Source: CAZBQG01 sp964493945 (lineage in GTDB: Bacteria > Pseudomonadota > Alphaproteobacteria > Rhodospirillales > UBA2165). From it: DNA of 35,460 nt. The DNA lies in contig CAZBQG010000008.1 of NCBI GenBank assembly GCA_964493945.1, positions 1 to 35,460 on the forward strand. Reading direction: 5' to 3'. Below the pieces are notes generated by a model that saw only the letters and a program-made list of their open reading frames with translations, searched no databases and had not been told where the DNA came from. Both the position numbers and the translations under genes were made by a program. Within the stretch, counting starts at the first letter, position 1. Each line of letters begins with the position of its first letter. Below are positions 1 to 6,541 of this stretch, one piece after another.

Positions 1-27
1 AAACGATTTTCAGAAGAAGCTATATTG

Positions 28-52
28 AATATTTTGCGCCAGGTAGAACTGG
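28..52. repeat. Degenerate 25-base direct repeat, copy 1
   Basis: Begins AATATTTTG and ends GGTAGAACTGG. The only differences from copy 2 at 215-239 are in a central 5-base block. Copies are 187 bases apart, beside the tRNA-Asn 3' end. Confidence 0.55.
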
Positions 53-214
53 ATCAGTTATAGGGGGGCAGGACAGATTTGCACGGTCCTCGGTGCCAGA
101 CGGTTGCCACCCCGCACCCTTCGAGGTGCTGGCCTGGCTGGTGGTTGGGTGGCGGGGTGGCTCAATATTCCGTTTGTGAGAGGCATCAACCGAATCGGGA
201 GACGCACTCATGCA

Positions 215-239
215 AATATTTTGTTATGGGTAGAACTGG
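215..239. repeat. Degenerate 25-base direct repeat, copy 2
   Basis: Matches copy 1 at 28-52 in the first 9 and last 11 bases, and differs in the 5 bases between. It is followed at once by a further partial copy of the core, GGGTAGAA, near 240-246. Two or more copies of a short core next to a tRNA 3' end could be integrase arm-type sites; this is inference only. Confidence 0.55.
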
Positions 240-240
240 G

Positions 241-280
241 GGTAGAAAAAGAAAACCGGGCCATAAGGCCCGATTTTCCT
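241..280 (-). terminator. Rho-independent terminator of the tRNA-Cys/tRNA-Asn transcript
   Basis: Read on the minus strand, a perfect 6-base-pair stem (CGGGCC, loop TTAT, GGCCCG; plus positions 257-272) is extended by A-rich/T-rich pairing. It is followed by a T-rich run (GTTTTCTTTTTC). It begins 8 bases after the encoded CCA of tRNA-Asn, the expected place for the end of the tRNA transcript. Confidence 0.8.
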
Positions 281-287
281 CTTGATT

Positions 288-362
288 TGGCTCCGGCGGT
301 AAGACTCGAACTTACAACCTAGCGGTTAACAGCCGCTCGCTCTGCCATTGAGCTACGCCGGA
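288..362 (-). tRNA. tRNA-Asn (GTT)
   Basis: 75 bases on the minus strand with CCA encoded. The acceptor stem begins TCCGGCG and pairs with CGCCGGA before GCCA. The anticodon loop is CTGTTAA, with anticodon GTT at its centre, so it reads asparagine codons. The T arm has the normal GTTCGAGTC. It lies 7 bases after tRNA-Cys on the same strand, so the two are almost certainly processed from one transcript. The direct repeats at 28-239 lie just past its 3' end. Confidence 0.95.
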
Positions 363-369
363 AAAATCT

Positions 370-443
370 TGGAGGCGCGGGCCGGAATCGAACCGACGTA
401 AAAGGCTTTGCAGGCCTCCGCATAGCCACTCTGCCACCGCGCC
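370..443 (-). tRNA. tRNA-Cys (GCA)
   Basis: 74 bases on the minus strand with encoded CCA. The acceptor stem GGCGCGG pairs with CCGCGCC, and the anticodon loop is CTGCAAA with anticodon GCA. The T loop carries GGTTCGATTCC. It is the first tRNA of a two-gene transcript that continues into tRNA-Asn. The 5' leader of the precursor holds a perfect tandem 23-base duplication at 477-522. Confidence 0.95.
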
Positions 444-476
444 GTCCTTTCGCGCCAGCGAAAAATGTTCCACGCT

Positions 477-522
477 CCAACCCGCCTCCGGGCATCCGGC
501 CAACCCGCCTCCGGGCATCCGG
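477..522. repeat. Perfect tandem 23-base duplication in the tRNA precursor leader
   Basis: Bases 477-499 and 500-522 are identical head-to-tail copies. Each contains CCGG-ATGC-CCGG on the minus strand, which can fold into a small 4-base-pair hairpin. The repeats lie between the predicted tRNA promoter (535-562) and the mature 5' end of tRNA-Cys at 443, so they should be in the transcribed leader that RNase P removes. Confidence 0.9.
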
Positions 523-534
523 AAAGGCACGGAA

Positions 535-562
535 ATTAGACCCGGGAAGGGCCTCCGGTCAA
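535..562 (-). promoter_or_regulatory. Sigma-70-type promoter for the tRNA-Cys/tRNA-Asn transcript
   Basis: On the minus strand, TTGACC (plus 557-562; 5 of 6 to consensus) is separated by 16 bases from TCTAAT (plus 535-540; 5 of 6). Transcription would begin near 528, giving a leader of about 85 bases before tRNA-Cys. Assigned by eye. Confidence 0.6.
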
Positions 563-662
563 GGTCCACCTTTGCGCCCGGGACAGGAAGCCCTGTTCAA
601 TGGCTTATGGCTGGTCTAAACAAAGGCAGGCACCAGCCCAGAAGATGAAGGAAGCTAGCCAG

Positions 663-1331
663 ATGGACCAAGCATTGCAGCGCCATAATATGGTGGAAGG
701 GCAGATTCGCCCCTCCAGCATAACCGACGCCTTACTCATCGCCGCCATGGGCGAGGTGCCCCGCGAAGCCTTTCTGCCGGAAGATGTGAGCGGTTGCGCC
801 TATCTGGATGAGGCCGTCGCCATCGGCGGCGGGCGGTTTCTCATGGAACCCATGGTGCTGGCCAGGCTGTTGCAGGCGGCCAGGGTGGCCGCCGATGATC
901 AGGCCCTGGTCATCGGTTGCGCCAGCGGCTATTCGGCTGCCCTGCTGGCGCGCCTGACCACCGTGGTGGTCGCCGTCGAGGAGGATGGGGCACTGGCCGC
1001 CAAGGCCTCCCGGGCCCTGATCGATCAGGGCGTGGACAATGCGGCCTTTTTGGAAGGTAAATTGGCCGAAGGTTACGCCGAACAGGCCCCCTATGACGTC
1101 ATTTTGCTGGGCGGTGCCGTGGCGGAAATTCCCCCGGCGATTGTCTCCCAGTTGGGGGAGGGGGGGCGCCTTGTCTGTGTGCTGGCCTCTGGGCAAAATG
1201 GGGTAGGGATGGGGGTGGGCCAGGGAACCTTGCTTACCCGCCATGGCCAATCCTTCAGTCAGACCCAGCTTTTCGACGCTTGGGCGCCTTTTTTGCCCGG
1301 TTTTCATTCCCGGTCTGATTTCAGCTTCTGA
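663..1331 (+). CDS. Divergent protein-L-isoaspartate O-methyltransferase family protein
   Basis: About 222 residues. The family moves a methyl group from S-adenosylmethionine onto isoaspartate in damaged proteins. The N-terminal part (QRHNMVEGQIRP, then EVPREAFLPEDV) matches the family well. The SAM-binding motif is unusual: VIGCASGYSAALLA, where the canonical paralogue at 24178 has VLEVGTGSGYQTAVLA, so the acidic residue before the first glycine and the GTG core are altered. Catalytic activity is therefore uncertain. The start at 663 was chosen because a GAAGGAAG ribosome site lies about 8 bases upstream and the family homology begins there; the frame stays open to 600. It lies directly upstream of tolC, an arrangement I recall from other alphaproteobacteria, but its role there is unknown to me. 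Confidence 0.8.
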   Translation: MDQALQRHNMVEGQIRPSSITDALLIAAMGEVPREAFLPEDVSGCAYLDEAVAIGGGRFLMEPMVLARLLQAARVAADDQALVIGCASGYSAALLARLTTVVVAVEEDGALAAKASRALIDQGVDNAAFLEGKLAEGYAEQAPYDVILLGGAVAEIPPAIVSQLGEGGRLVCVLASGQNGVGMGVGQGTLLTRHGQSFSQTQLFDAWAPFLPGFHSRSDFSF

Positions 1332-1364
1332 TCTTTTTTTGAGGCGGAAAGTGCTCTAACCCAT

Positions 1365-1384
1365 GCCCCGGTGCATTCCGGGGC
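1365..1384 (+). terminator. GC-rich hairpin after the methyltransferase gene (possible terminator)
   Basis: A perfect 7-base-pair stem, GCCCCGG and CCGGGGC, with a 6-base loop lies 34 bases after the stop codon. There is no T-run behind it; the only T-run (TTTTTTT near 1334-1340) lies before it. It may be a weak or factor-dependent terminator, or an mRNA-end stabiliser. Confidence 0.35.
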
Positions 1385-1396
1385 AAACGAGTGCTA

Positions 1397-1444
1397 TTGA
1401 CCTTTATTTTGGCCTTATATAGTGTATCTACAGAAATATAGTGT
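1397..1444 (+). promoter_or_regulatory. Candidate tolC promoter with a TATAGTGT direct repeat
   Basis: TTGACC (1397-1402) and TATAGT (1418-1423) are separated by 15 bases, slightly short for a sigma-70 promoter. TATAGTGT occurs twice, at 1418-1425 and 1437-1444, 19 bases apart and so on nearly the same helix face. A partly inverted CACTACACT follows near 1461. This arrangement could be an operator overlapping the -10 region. Assigned by eye only. Confidence 0.4.
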
Positions 1445-1567
1445 TTTGTTAATAATTAGGCACTACACTTAGATTTGAATTGGTGCCGTGACCGATCCCC
1501 ATAAGCCGGGAGGCCGGGAAAATAAAAGCGGATGCGGTGCCTGGGACGGTGAAAAAGGAGGTGCCAT

Positions 1568-1651
1568 TTGAGGGCAACTGGAAGGCTTGTCCAACTGCCG
1601 GGCTGGCAAGCATTTGCCCCGGCTCTGGGTGTCTATTTGGGAGTGGGTTAA
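1568..1651 (+). CDS. Putative 27-residue leader peptide coupled to tolC
   Basis: A TTG-started frame of 27 codons (begins MRATGRLVQL, ends VYLGVG). It has the strongest ribosome-binding site in its region: AAAGGAGGTG, 6 bases before the TTG. Its TAA stop overlaps the proposed tolC ATG as TAATG, the usual geometry for translational coupling. The frame differs from the tolC frame, which is also open here but has no start with a comparable ribosome site. I recognise no family. It could be a regulatory upstream ORF controlling access of ribosomes to tolC, or a chance frame. Confidence 0.45.
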   Translation: MRATGRLVQLPGWQAFAPALGVYLGVG

Positions 1652-3075
1652 TGATCTGTTGGCGACTGGGAAAACGGGTAGGATTTAATTTGGTGCCAAA
1701 AAAATGGGGAGCCTTGGGCGGGGTTTACCTCACCCTGATGCTTGCCTGGACTCCTGCTTCTGGGCAGACCTTGAAAGACGCGCTGGCCCGCGCCTATCAC
1801 AATAATCCGGAATTACTTGCCCAGCGCGCCAATTTGCGGGCTACCGACGAAGGCGTGCCCCAGGCTTTGTCCAATTGGCGCCCGGATGTGGAGGTGACCG
1901 GAGACATTGCGCGCACCCATACCCATCTTACGTCGCGGAAGTCAGACCGCACCCAGACCCGCACGCCGCGCGGCATCGGGCTGGATGTCAGCCAGTCACT
2001 CTTCCGGGGTTTCCGCACCGAGGCGGCGACCAGCAAGGCGGAAAATGCCGTGCTGGAGGGGCGCCAGACCCTGATCGCCATGGAACAAGACATATTGCTG
2101 GAAGCCGTGGTGGCCTATGCGGCCGTCTTCAGGGATCAGGCGGTTCTGGAGCTGAGCGTCAATAACGAACAGGTCTTGGCCCGCCAGTTGCAGGCCACCC
2201 GCGACCGCTTCCGGGTGGGTGAGATCACCCGTACTGACGTCTCCCAGGCTGAAGCCCGCCTTGCTGGAACCCGCGCCGACCGGGTCAAGGCGGAGGGTGA
2301 TCTGGAAAAATCACGGGCCAATTACCGCAACGTCATTGGCGGCCTGCCGGGTACCTTGGAGCCACCCACCGGTCCGGCTGGTCTTCCCGCCAACCTGGAG
2401 GCCTCGGTTTCCCAGGCGAAAGCTCTGCATCCGGATGTGCGGGGCGCCGAGTTTGAATTCAGGCAGGCCAATGATTCGGTGAAATCGGTCAAGGGAGAGT
2501 TGCTGCCCAGTGTCAATTTGACCGGCTCCCTGGCCCGCGATGATGAATCCGCCAGCAATATCAGCCGCGCCTTTTCGGCCTCGGTGAAGGTTGCCTTGAG
2601 CATACCTCTTTATCAAAAAGGCGCCGTCTATTCGCGCCTGCGTGAAGCCAGGCAGGATGTTGGCAAGAGTGCTTTGGACATGGACAAGGTAAAACGCGAT
2701 GCAGAGGAAATAGCGACCAAGGCCTGGGAATCGGTGCAGACCGCCCGAGCCCGGATAAAATCCTTTACCTCCCAGATCAAGGCCTCGGATATTGCCCTGG
2801 AAGGGGTGCAGCGCGAAGCCTCGGTCGGATCGCGGACGGTTCTGGACGTGCTTGATGCGGAACAGGAATTACTCGATGCCAAGGTTAATCTGGTCCGCGC
2901 TCAGCGCGACGATGTAGTGGCCAGTTACGAATTGCTGGAAGCTACCGGCGGGTTGACGGCCAAGAAGATTGGCCTGTCCGTGAAGATTTATGATCCCCGG
3001 CTGCATTACCGCGAGGTCCGCGATAAATGGGCTGGCATGAGCAGCGCGGGCGAAGGCGCGGGGGCCGATAAGTGA
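1651..3075 (+). CDS. tolC: TolC-family outer-membrane channel protein
   Basis: Outer-membrane exit duct for tripartite efflux pumps and type I secretion; the family forms trimers reaching into the periplasm. With the ATG at 1651 the protein has 474 residues: a signal peptide (hydrophobic stretch GGVYLTLMLAW, then TPASG before QTLKDAL), followed by two internally repeated halves rich in helices. Family signatures include LSQSLF-like DVSQSLFRGF, VGEITRTDVSQAEARLA in the first half and VGSRTVLDVLDAEQELLDAK in the second, the latter a TolC hallmark. The start is ambiguous: TTG at 1690 or GTG at 1693, behind AGGA, would give a more typical signal peptide of about 25 residues. The ATG at 1651 is favoured because it overlaps the leader ORF stop. 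No inner-membrane pump or adaptor gene is nearby, so this channel probably serves pumps encoded elsewhere. Confidence 0.88.
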   Translation: MICWRLGKRVGFNLVPKKWGALGGVYLTLMLAWTPASGQTLKDALARAYHNNPELLAQRANLRATDEGVPQALSNWRPDVEVTGDIARTHTHLTSRKSDRTQTRTPRGIGLDVSQSLFRGFRTEAATSKAENAVLEGRQTLIAMEQDILLEAVVAYAAVFRDQAVLELSVNNEQVLARQLQATRDRFRVGEITRTDVSQAEARLAGTRADRVKAEGDLEKSRANYRNVIGGLPGTLEPPTGPAGLPANLEASVSQAKALHPDVRGAEFEFRQANDSVKSVKGELLPSVNLTGSLARDDESASNISRAFSASVKVALSIPLYQKGAVYSRLREARQDVGKSALDMDKVKRDAEEIATKAWESVQTARARIKSFTSQIKASDIALEGVQREASVGSRTVLDVLDAEQELLDAKVNLVRAQRDDVVASYELLEATGGLTAKKIGLSVKIYDPRLHYREVRDKWAGMSSAGEGAGADK

Positions 3076-3180
3076 TGGATTGGAAAAAGAGTTCGAAAGA
3101 CGAAACGGGCGGTTAGTGATGGCGCGCGCTTGCGTGCTGTTTTATGATGATTGAGTTTGTGATGATCTGGTGATCGACCG

Positions 3181-3813
3181 ATGGCCGAAGAAGAACAAGA
3201 TCCTCAACAAGAACCGCCAATGGAGAACATTCTCGCCTCCATCCGCCGGATATTGTCGGACGACGAACAGGCGGAGGCGGACGCCGAGGCTGAGGCTGAG
3301 GCTGAGGCTGAGGCCGAAGCGGGGCCTGAACCCGAACCAGAGCCCGAGCCCGAGCCGGAACCAGAGCCGGAGCCCGAACCAGAGCCTGAGCCTGAGCCTG
3401 AGCTGGAGATCACGCTTGAGGATTTCGAGCCAGAGCCTGAACCTGAGCCGGAACCGATGTTCGAGCCCGAACCCCTGCCCGAGCCCGAGCCCGCCTTCGC
3501 ACCGGAGGGCGACATCTTCGAATTGACGCCTCAGATGATGGTTCCCCACCTTCCTGCCCCCGGGGACCGCATTCTGTCGGGGGCTACCCAACAGACTTCC
3601 ACCGACACCTTGCAGGAACTGGCCCGCGCGCTTCTTTCCAGGCGCGATATTGCCGTCGGGTCCCGTGATCTGACCCTGGAAGGGGTGGTCCGGGAGATTC
3701 TCCGCCCGCTTTTGCGCGAATGGCTCGATCAGAATCTGCCGTATTTGATCGAACGACTGGTCAAAAAGGAAATCGATCACATGGTCAACCGGGCCGAACG
3801 GCTGGATCTTTGA
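3181..3813 (+). CDS. popZ: PopZ-type polar organising protein (DUF2497 family)
   Basis: 210 residues with the three-part PopZ layout. A short N-terminal helix (residues about 14-28, MENILASIRRILSDD) matches the client-binding helix of the family. A long acidic, proline-rich linker follows. The C-terminal oligomerisation helices are at about 165-205 (LTLEGVVREILRPLLREWL, then LPYLIERLVKKEI). Caulobacter PopZ self-assembles at cell poles and tethers the chromosome origin through ParB; the same role is inferred here. The linker is extreme: an (Ala-Glu) run at about 31-46 followed by long (Glu-Pro) runs to about 105, encoded by imprecise 6-base repeats. This can expand or contract without changing frame. 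The ribosome site is weak. It stands between tolC and valS, a placement I associate with alphaproteobacteria. Confidence 0.88.
   Translation: MAEEEQDPQQEPPMENILASIRRILSDDEQAEADAEAEAEAEAEAEAGPEPEPEPEPEPEPEPEPEPEPEPEPELEITLEDFEPEPEPEPEPMFEPEPLPEPEPAFAPEGDIFELTPQMMVPHLPAPGDRILSGATQQTSTDTLQELARALLSRRDIAVGSRDLTLEGVVREILRPLLREWLDQNLPYLIERLVKKEIDHMVNRAERLDL
3282..3492. repeat. Imprecise hexanucleotide repeat tract encoding Ala-Glu and Glu-Pro runs
   Basis: Within popZ, GAGGCT-type units are followed by GAGCCN/GAACCN-type units with synonymous changes (GAG/GAA; CCC/CCG/CCT/CCA). The mix of synonymous codons argues for selection on the protein run rather than very recent slippage. A short non-repeat island (ELEITLEDF) interrupts it. 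Confidence 0.85.
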
Positions 3814-3889
3814 TCGCTTTTTCTTGAAGTCATGCTAGGGTGCCGCTCCCCGGCATCTGTCGGAACTATATTAAGGACCAATCAGAGCA

Positions 3890-6538
3890 ATGCTCGACAA
3901 GACCTATCGGCCCGCTGAGGTCGAGGAAAAACATTATGCCGCCTGGGAAGAGACCGGGGCCTTCGCCTGCGGTCAGCGCCCGGATGCCCAACCCTATTCC
4001 ATCGTTATCCCGCCGCCCAACGTAACCGGCAGCCTGCATATGGGGCACGCGCTGAACAACACGCTCCAGGATATTCTGATCCGTTATGCAAGGCTCGGTG
4101 GGCAGGATGCCTTGTGGCAGCCGGGCTGTGATCATGCGGGTATCGCCACCCAGATGGTGGTCGAACGCCAATTGGCCGAGGAGGGTGCAACCCGCCATGA
4201 TCTGGGGCGCGACGCATTTATTGAGCGAATCTGGCGTTGGCGCGAGGAATCCGGCGGCACGATCAATGGCCAATTGCGGCGCCTGGGCGCATCGTGCGAC
4301 TGGTCACGGGAACGGTTTACCATGGATGACGGCCTGTCGGCGGCGGTCACCAAGGTCTTTGTCGGGCTCTTCAAACAAGGGCTTGTTTACCGGGATAAGC
4401 GGCTGGTCAATTGGGACCCAAAACTGCACACCGCCATTTCCGATCTGGAATTGGAGCAACGCCCCGAGATCGGCAAGCTTTGGTATTTCAAATATCCGCT
4501 GGAAGGGGAGCCGGACCGGTTTATCACGGTGGCCACCACCCGGCCCGAAACCATGCTGGGCGACACCGCCGTCGCGGTTCATCCCGAAGATGAGCGCTAT
4601 AAGGATTTGATTGGGCGCAATTGCGTCCTGCCCATCGCCGGCCGGGTAATCAAAATCGTCGGCGATGAACATTCGGACCCGGAAAAGGGAAGCGGTGCCG
4701 TGAAGATCACGCCGGCTCATGACTTTGATGATTTCGAGGTAGGCCGCCGTCACGATCTTGAATTGATCAATATCTTCGATGCCGATGCGCATTTAAACAA
4801 AAACGCGCCGGGTGCCTATCAGGGCATGGAACGCTTCGCCGCCCGCCAGAAGATCATCGAGGAGATGGATGGTCTGGGCCTTCTGGAAAGCATCGAAGAC
4901 AATGAAATGACCATGCCCTATGGGGACCGCTCCGGCGTCATTGTGGAGCCCTGGCTGACCGATCAATGGTTCGTCGATGCGGCCAAGCTGGCCGGTCCCG
5001 CGATCAAGGCGGTGGAAGACGGGCGGACCCGGTTTGTGCCGGCCCTTTGGTCCAACACATATTATGAATGGATGCGCAACATTCAGCCTTGGTGCGTGTC
5101 CCGCCAAATCTGGTGGGGGCACAGGATACCCGCATGGTTCGGCCCCGACGGCAAAATTTTCGTGGAAATGACCGAGGCCGAAGCCCTGGCCGCGGCGGAA
5201 ACCCATTACGGAAAACCCACAGAGTTGGCGCGCGACGAGGATGTACTGGATACCTGGTTCTCGTCTGCTTTGTGGCCCTTCTCCACCATGGGCTGGCCCG
5301 ATGAGACGCCGGAACTGGGGCGCTATTACCCGACCAATGTTTTGGTCACCGGTTTTGATATCATCTTTTTCTGGGTCGCCAGGATGATGATGATGGGTCT
5401 CCACCTGTTGGATGAGGTGCCCTTCGGGACGGTCTATATCCATGCCCTGGTGCGCGACGAAAAAGGGCAAAAAATGTCCAAATCCAAGGGCAATATCATC
5501 GATCCACTTGAGCTCATCGACCAATATGGCGCCGATGCGCTGCGCATGACCCTGGCCGCCCATGCCGCCCAGGGGCGCGATATTAAATTGGCGCCGGGGC
5601 GGGTCGAGGGATACCGCAATTTCGGAACCAAATTATGGAATGCGGCCCGCTTTTGCGAAATGAATGAATGCGCTCCCGTCGCCGGCTTCGATCCCCGAAG
5701 CTGCACCCAGACGGTCAACCGCTGGATCGTCGGCAAGACACAGGAATGCGCCCACAGCGTCGCCAAAGGCATCGAGGATTACAAATTCAACGAAGCGGCG
5801 GGCGCCGTCTATCAATTCACCTGGGGCACCTTTTGCGATTGGTATCTGGAATTCACCAAGCCTATCCTGCAAGAGGGCGATGCCGATGCCATTGCCGAGA
5901 CGCGGGCGGTGACGGCCTGGGTGCTGGATCAGCTACTTCATATCCTGCACCCGTTCATGCCCTTCATCACCGAGGAATTATGGGCCAAGACGGATGAGGC
6001 CCGCGAAGGCCGGCTGATCGATGCCGCCTGGCCGGTCTTGGATGGTCTGGCCGACGAAGATGCCCAGGCGGAAATGGATTGGGTGGTGGCGCTCATCACC
6101 CAGGTTCGCTCGGTGAGGTCTGAAATGAATGTGCCGCCGGGCTCCAAGGTGCCGCTCTTCATCCATGGCGGCGATGAATTGGCAAGCCGCTGCATGGAGA
6201 CTCATGGTGCCTTGATCAGCCGTCTGGCCCGCCTGTCTCAATTGGAGGAGAGCGACGGCACGGTGCCCGAAGGCGCCGTACAGGATGCCCTGGGCACGGC
6301 CCGGCTTATCCTGCCCCTGGCCGGCGTCATCGACATAGATGAAGAAAAAGCCCGCCTGCAAAGGGAAATAGGAAAAATCGATGTGGTGATCGGCAAGTTC
6401 GAAAAGAAACTCGCCAACCAGAAATTCCTGGACAAGGCGCCGCCAGAGGTGGTCGAGGAACAACGCAACCGGCTGGGCGATGCCACCCTCGTCCGCGATC
6501 AGGTGACCGAAGCCTTGCAGCGCCTGGGCGGAACTTAG
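3890..6538 (+). CDS. valS: Valyl-tRNA synthetase
   Basis: Class I synthetase charging tRNA-Val, 882 residues, full length for a bacterial ValRS. The HIGH signature is PPNVTGSLHMGH (H50-M-G-H53) and the KMSKS loop is at residues 528-532, followed by KGN. The editing domain contains the expected TTRPETMLGDTAVAVHP. The C-terminal coiled-coil tRNA-binding arm is present (ARLQREIGKIDVVIGKFEKK onwards). The start ATG is preceded by AAGGA with spacing of about 11. A damaged aldolase-family gene begins 3 bases after the stop, so the two may once have been co-transcribed. I see no T-box-like leader in the 76 bases upstream. Confidence 0.98.
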   Translation: MLDKTYRPAEVEEKHYAAWEETGAFACGQRPDAQPYSIVIPPPNVTGSLHMGHALNNTLQDILIRYARLGGQDALWQPGCDHAGIATQMVVERQLAEEGATRHDLGRDAFIERIWRWREESGGTINGQLRRLGASCDWSRERFTMDDGLSAAVTKVFVGLFKQGLVYRDKRLVNWDPKLHTAISDLELEQRPEIGKLWYFKYPLEGEPDRFITVATTRPETMLGDTAVAVHPEDERYKDLIGRNCVLPIAGRVIKIVGDEHSDPEKGSGAVKITPAHDFDDFEVGRRHDLELINIFDADAHLNKNAPGAYQGMERFAARQKIIEEMDGLGLLESIEDNEMTMPYGDRSGVIVEPWLTDQWFVDAAKLAGPAIKAVEDGRTRFVPALWSNTYYEWMRNIQPWCVSRQIWWGHRIPAWFGPDGKIFVEMTEAEALAAAETHYGKPTELARDEDVLDTWFSSALWPFSTMGWPDETPELGRYYPTNVLVTGFDIIFFWVARMMMMGLHLLDEVPFGTVYIHALVRDEKGQKMSKSKGNIIDPLELIDQYGADALRMTLAAHAAQGRDIKLAPGRVEGYRNFGTKLWNAARFCEMNECAPVAGFDPRSCTQTVNRWIVGKTQECAHSVAKGIEDYKFNEAAGAVYQFTWGTFCDWYLEFTKPILQEGDADAIAETRAVTAWVLDQLLHILHPFMPFITEELWAKTDEAREGRLIDAAWPVLDGLADEDAQAEMDWVVALITQVRSVRSEMNVPPGSKVPLFIHGGDELASRCMETHGALISRLARLSQLEESDGTVPEGAVQDALGTARLILPLAGVIDIDEEKARLQREIGKIDVVIGKFEKKLANQKFLDKAPPEVVEEQRNRLGDATLVRDQVTEALQRLGGT

Positions 6539-6541
6539 TGC

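Larger units (their letters stand above)
1..240. other. Gene-free stretch with a degenerate direct repeat
   Basis: No convincing gene is visible here. The short open frames lack ribosome sites and have odd, Arg/Trp/Gly-rich compositions. The stretch lies just downstream of the 3' end of tRNA-Asn, the usual entry point for integrases, but no integrase gene is present. Its main structure is a 25-base direct repeat at 28-52 and 215-239, identical at 20 of 25 positions, with a shared GGTAGAACTGG end. It could be the edge of an integrated element lying left of the window, or ordinary intergenic sequence. Confidence 0.4.

Noticed and set aside
79..322. Two short plus-strand frames before the tRNAs
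   Set aside because: No ribosome site, unusual composition, and they run through the tRNA terminator (one also into the tRNA-Asn 3' end).
1537..1650. tolC starting at 1537, the first in-frame ATG
   Set aside because: It would put a long polar stretch before the signal peptide, and its ATG has no ribosome site.
3204..3515. A minus-strand frame rich in Gly-Ser repeats
   Set aside because: It is the exact antisense of the popZ Glu-Pro/Ala-Glu tract; the real N- and C-terminal PopZ signatures are on the plus strand.
3814..3889. T-box or other tRNA-sensing leader before valS
   Set aside because: Only 76 bases are available and no specifier loop, T-box motif or terminator hairpin is visible.
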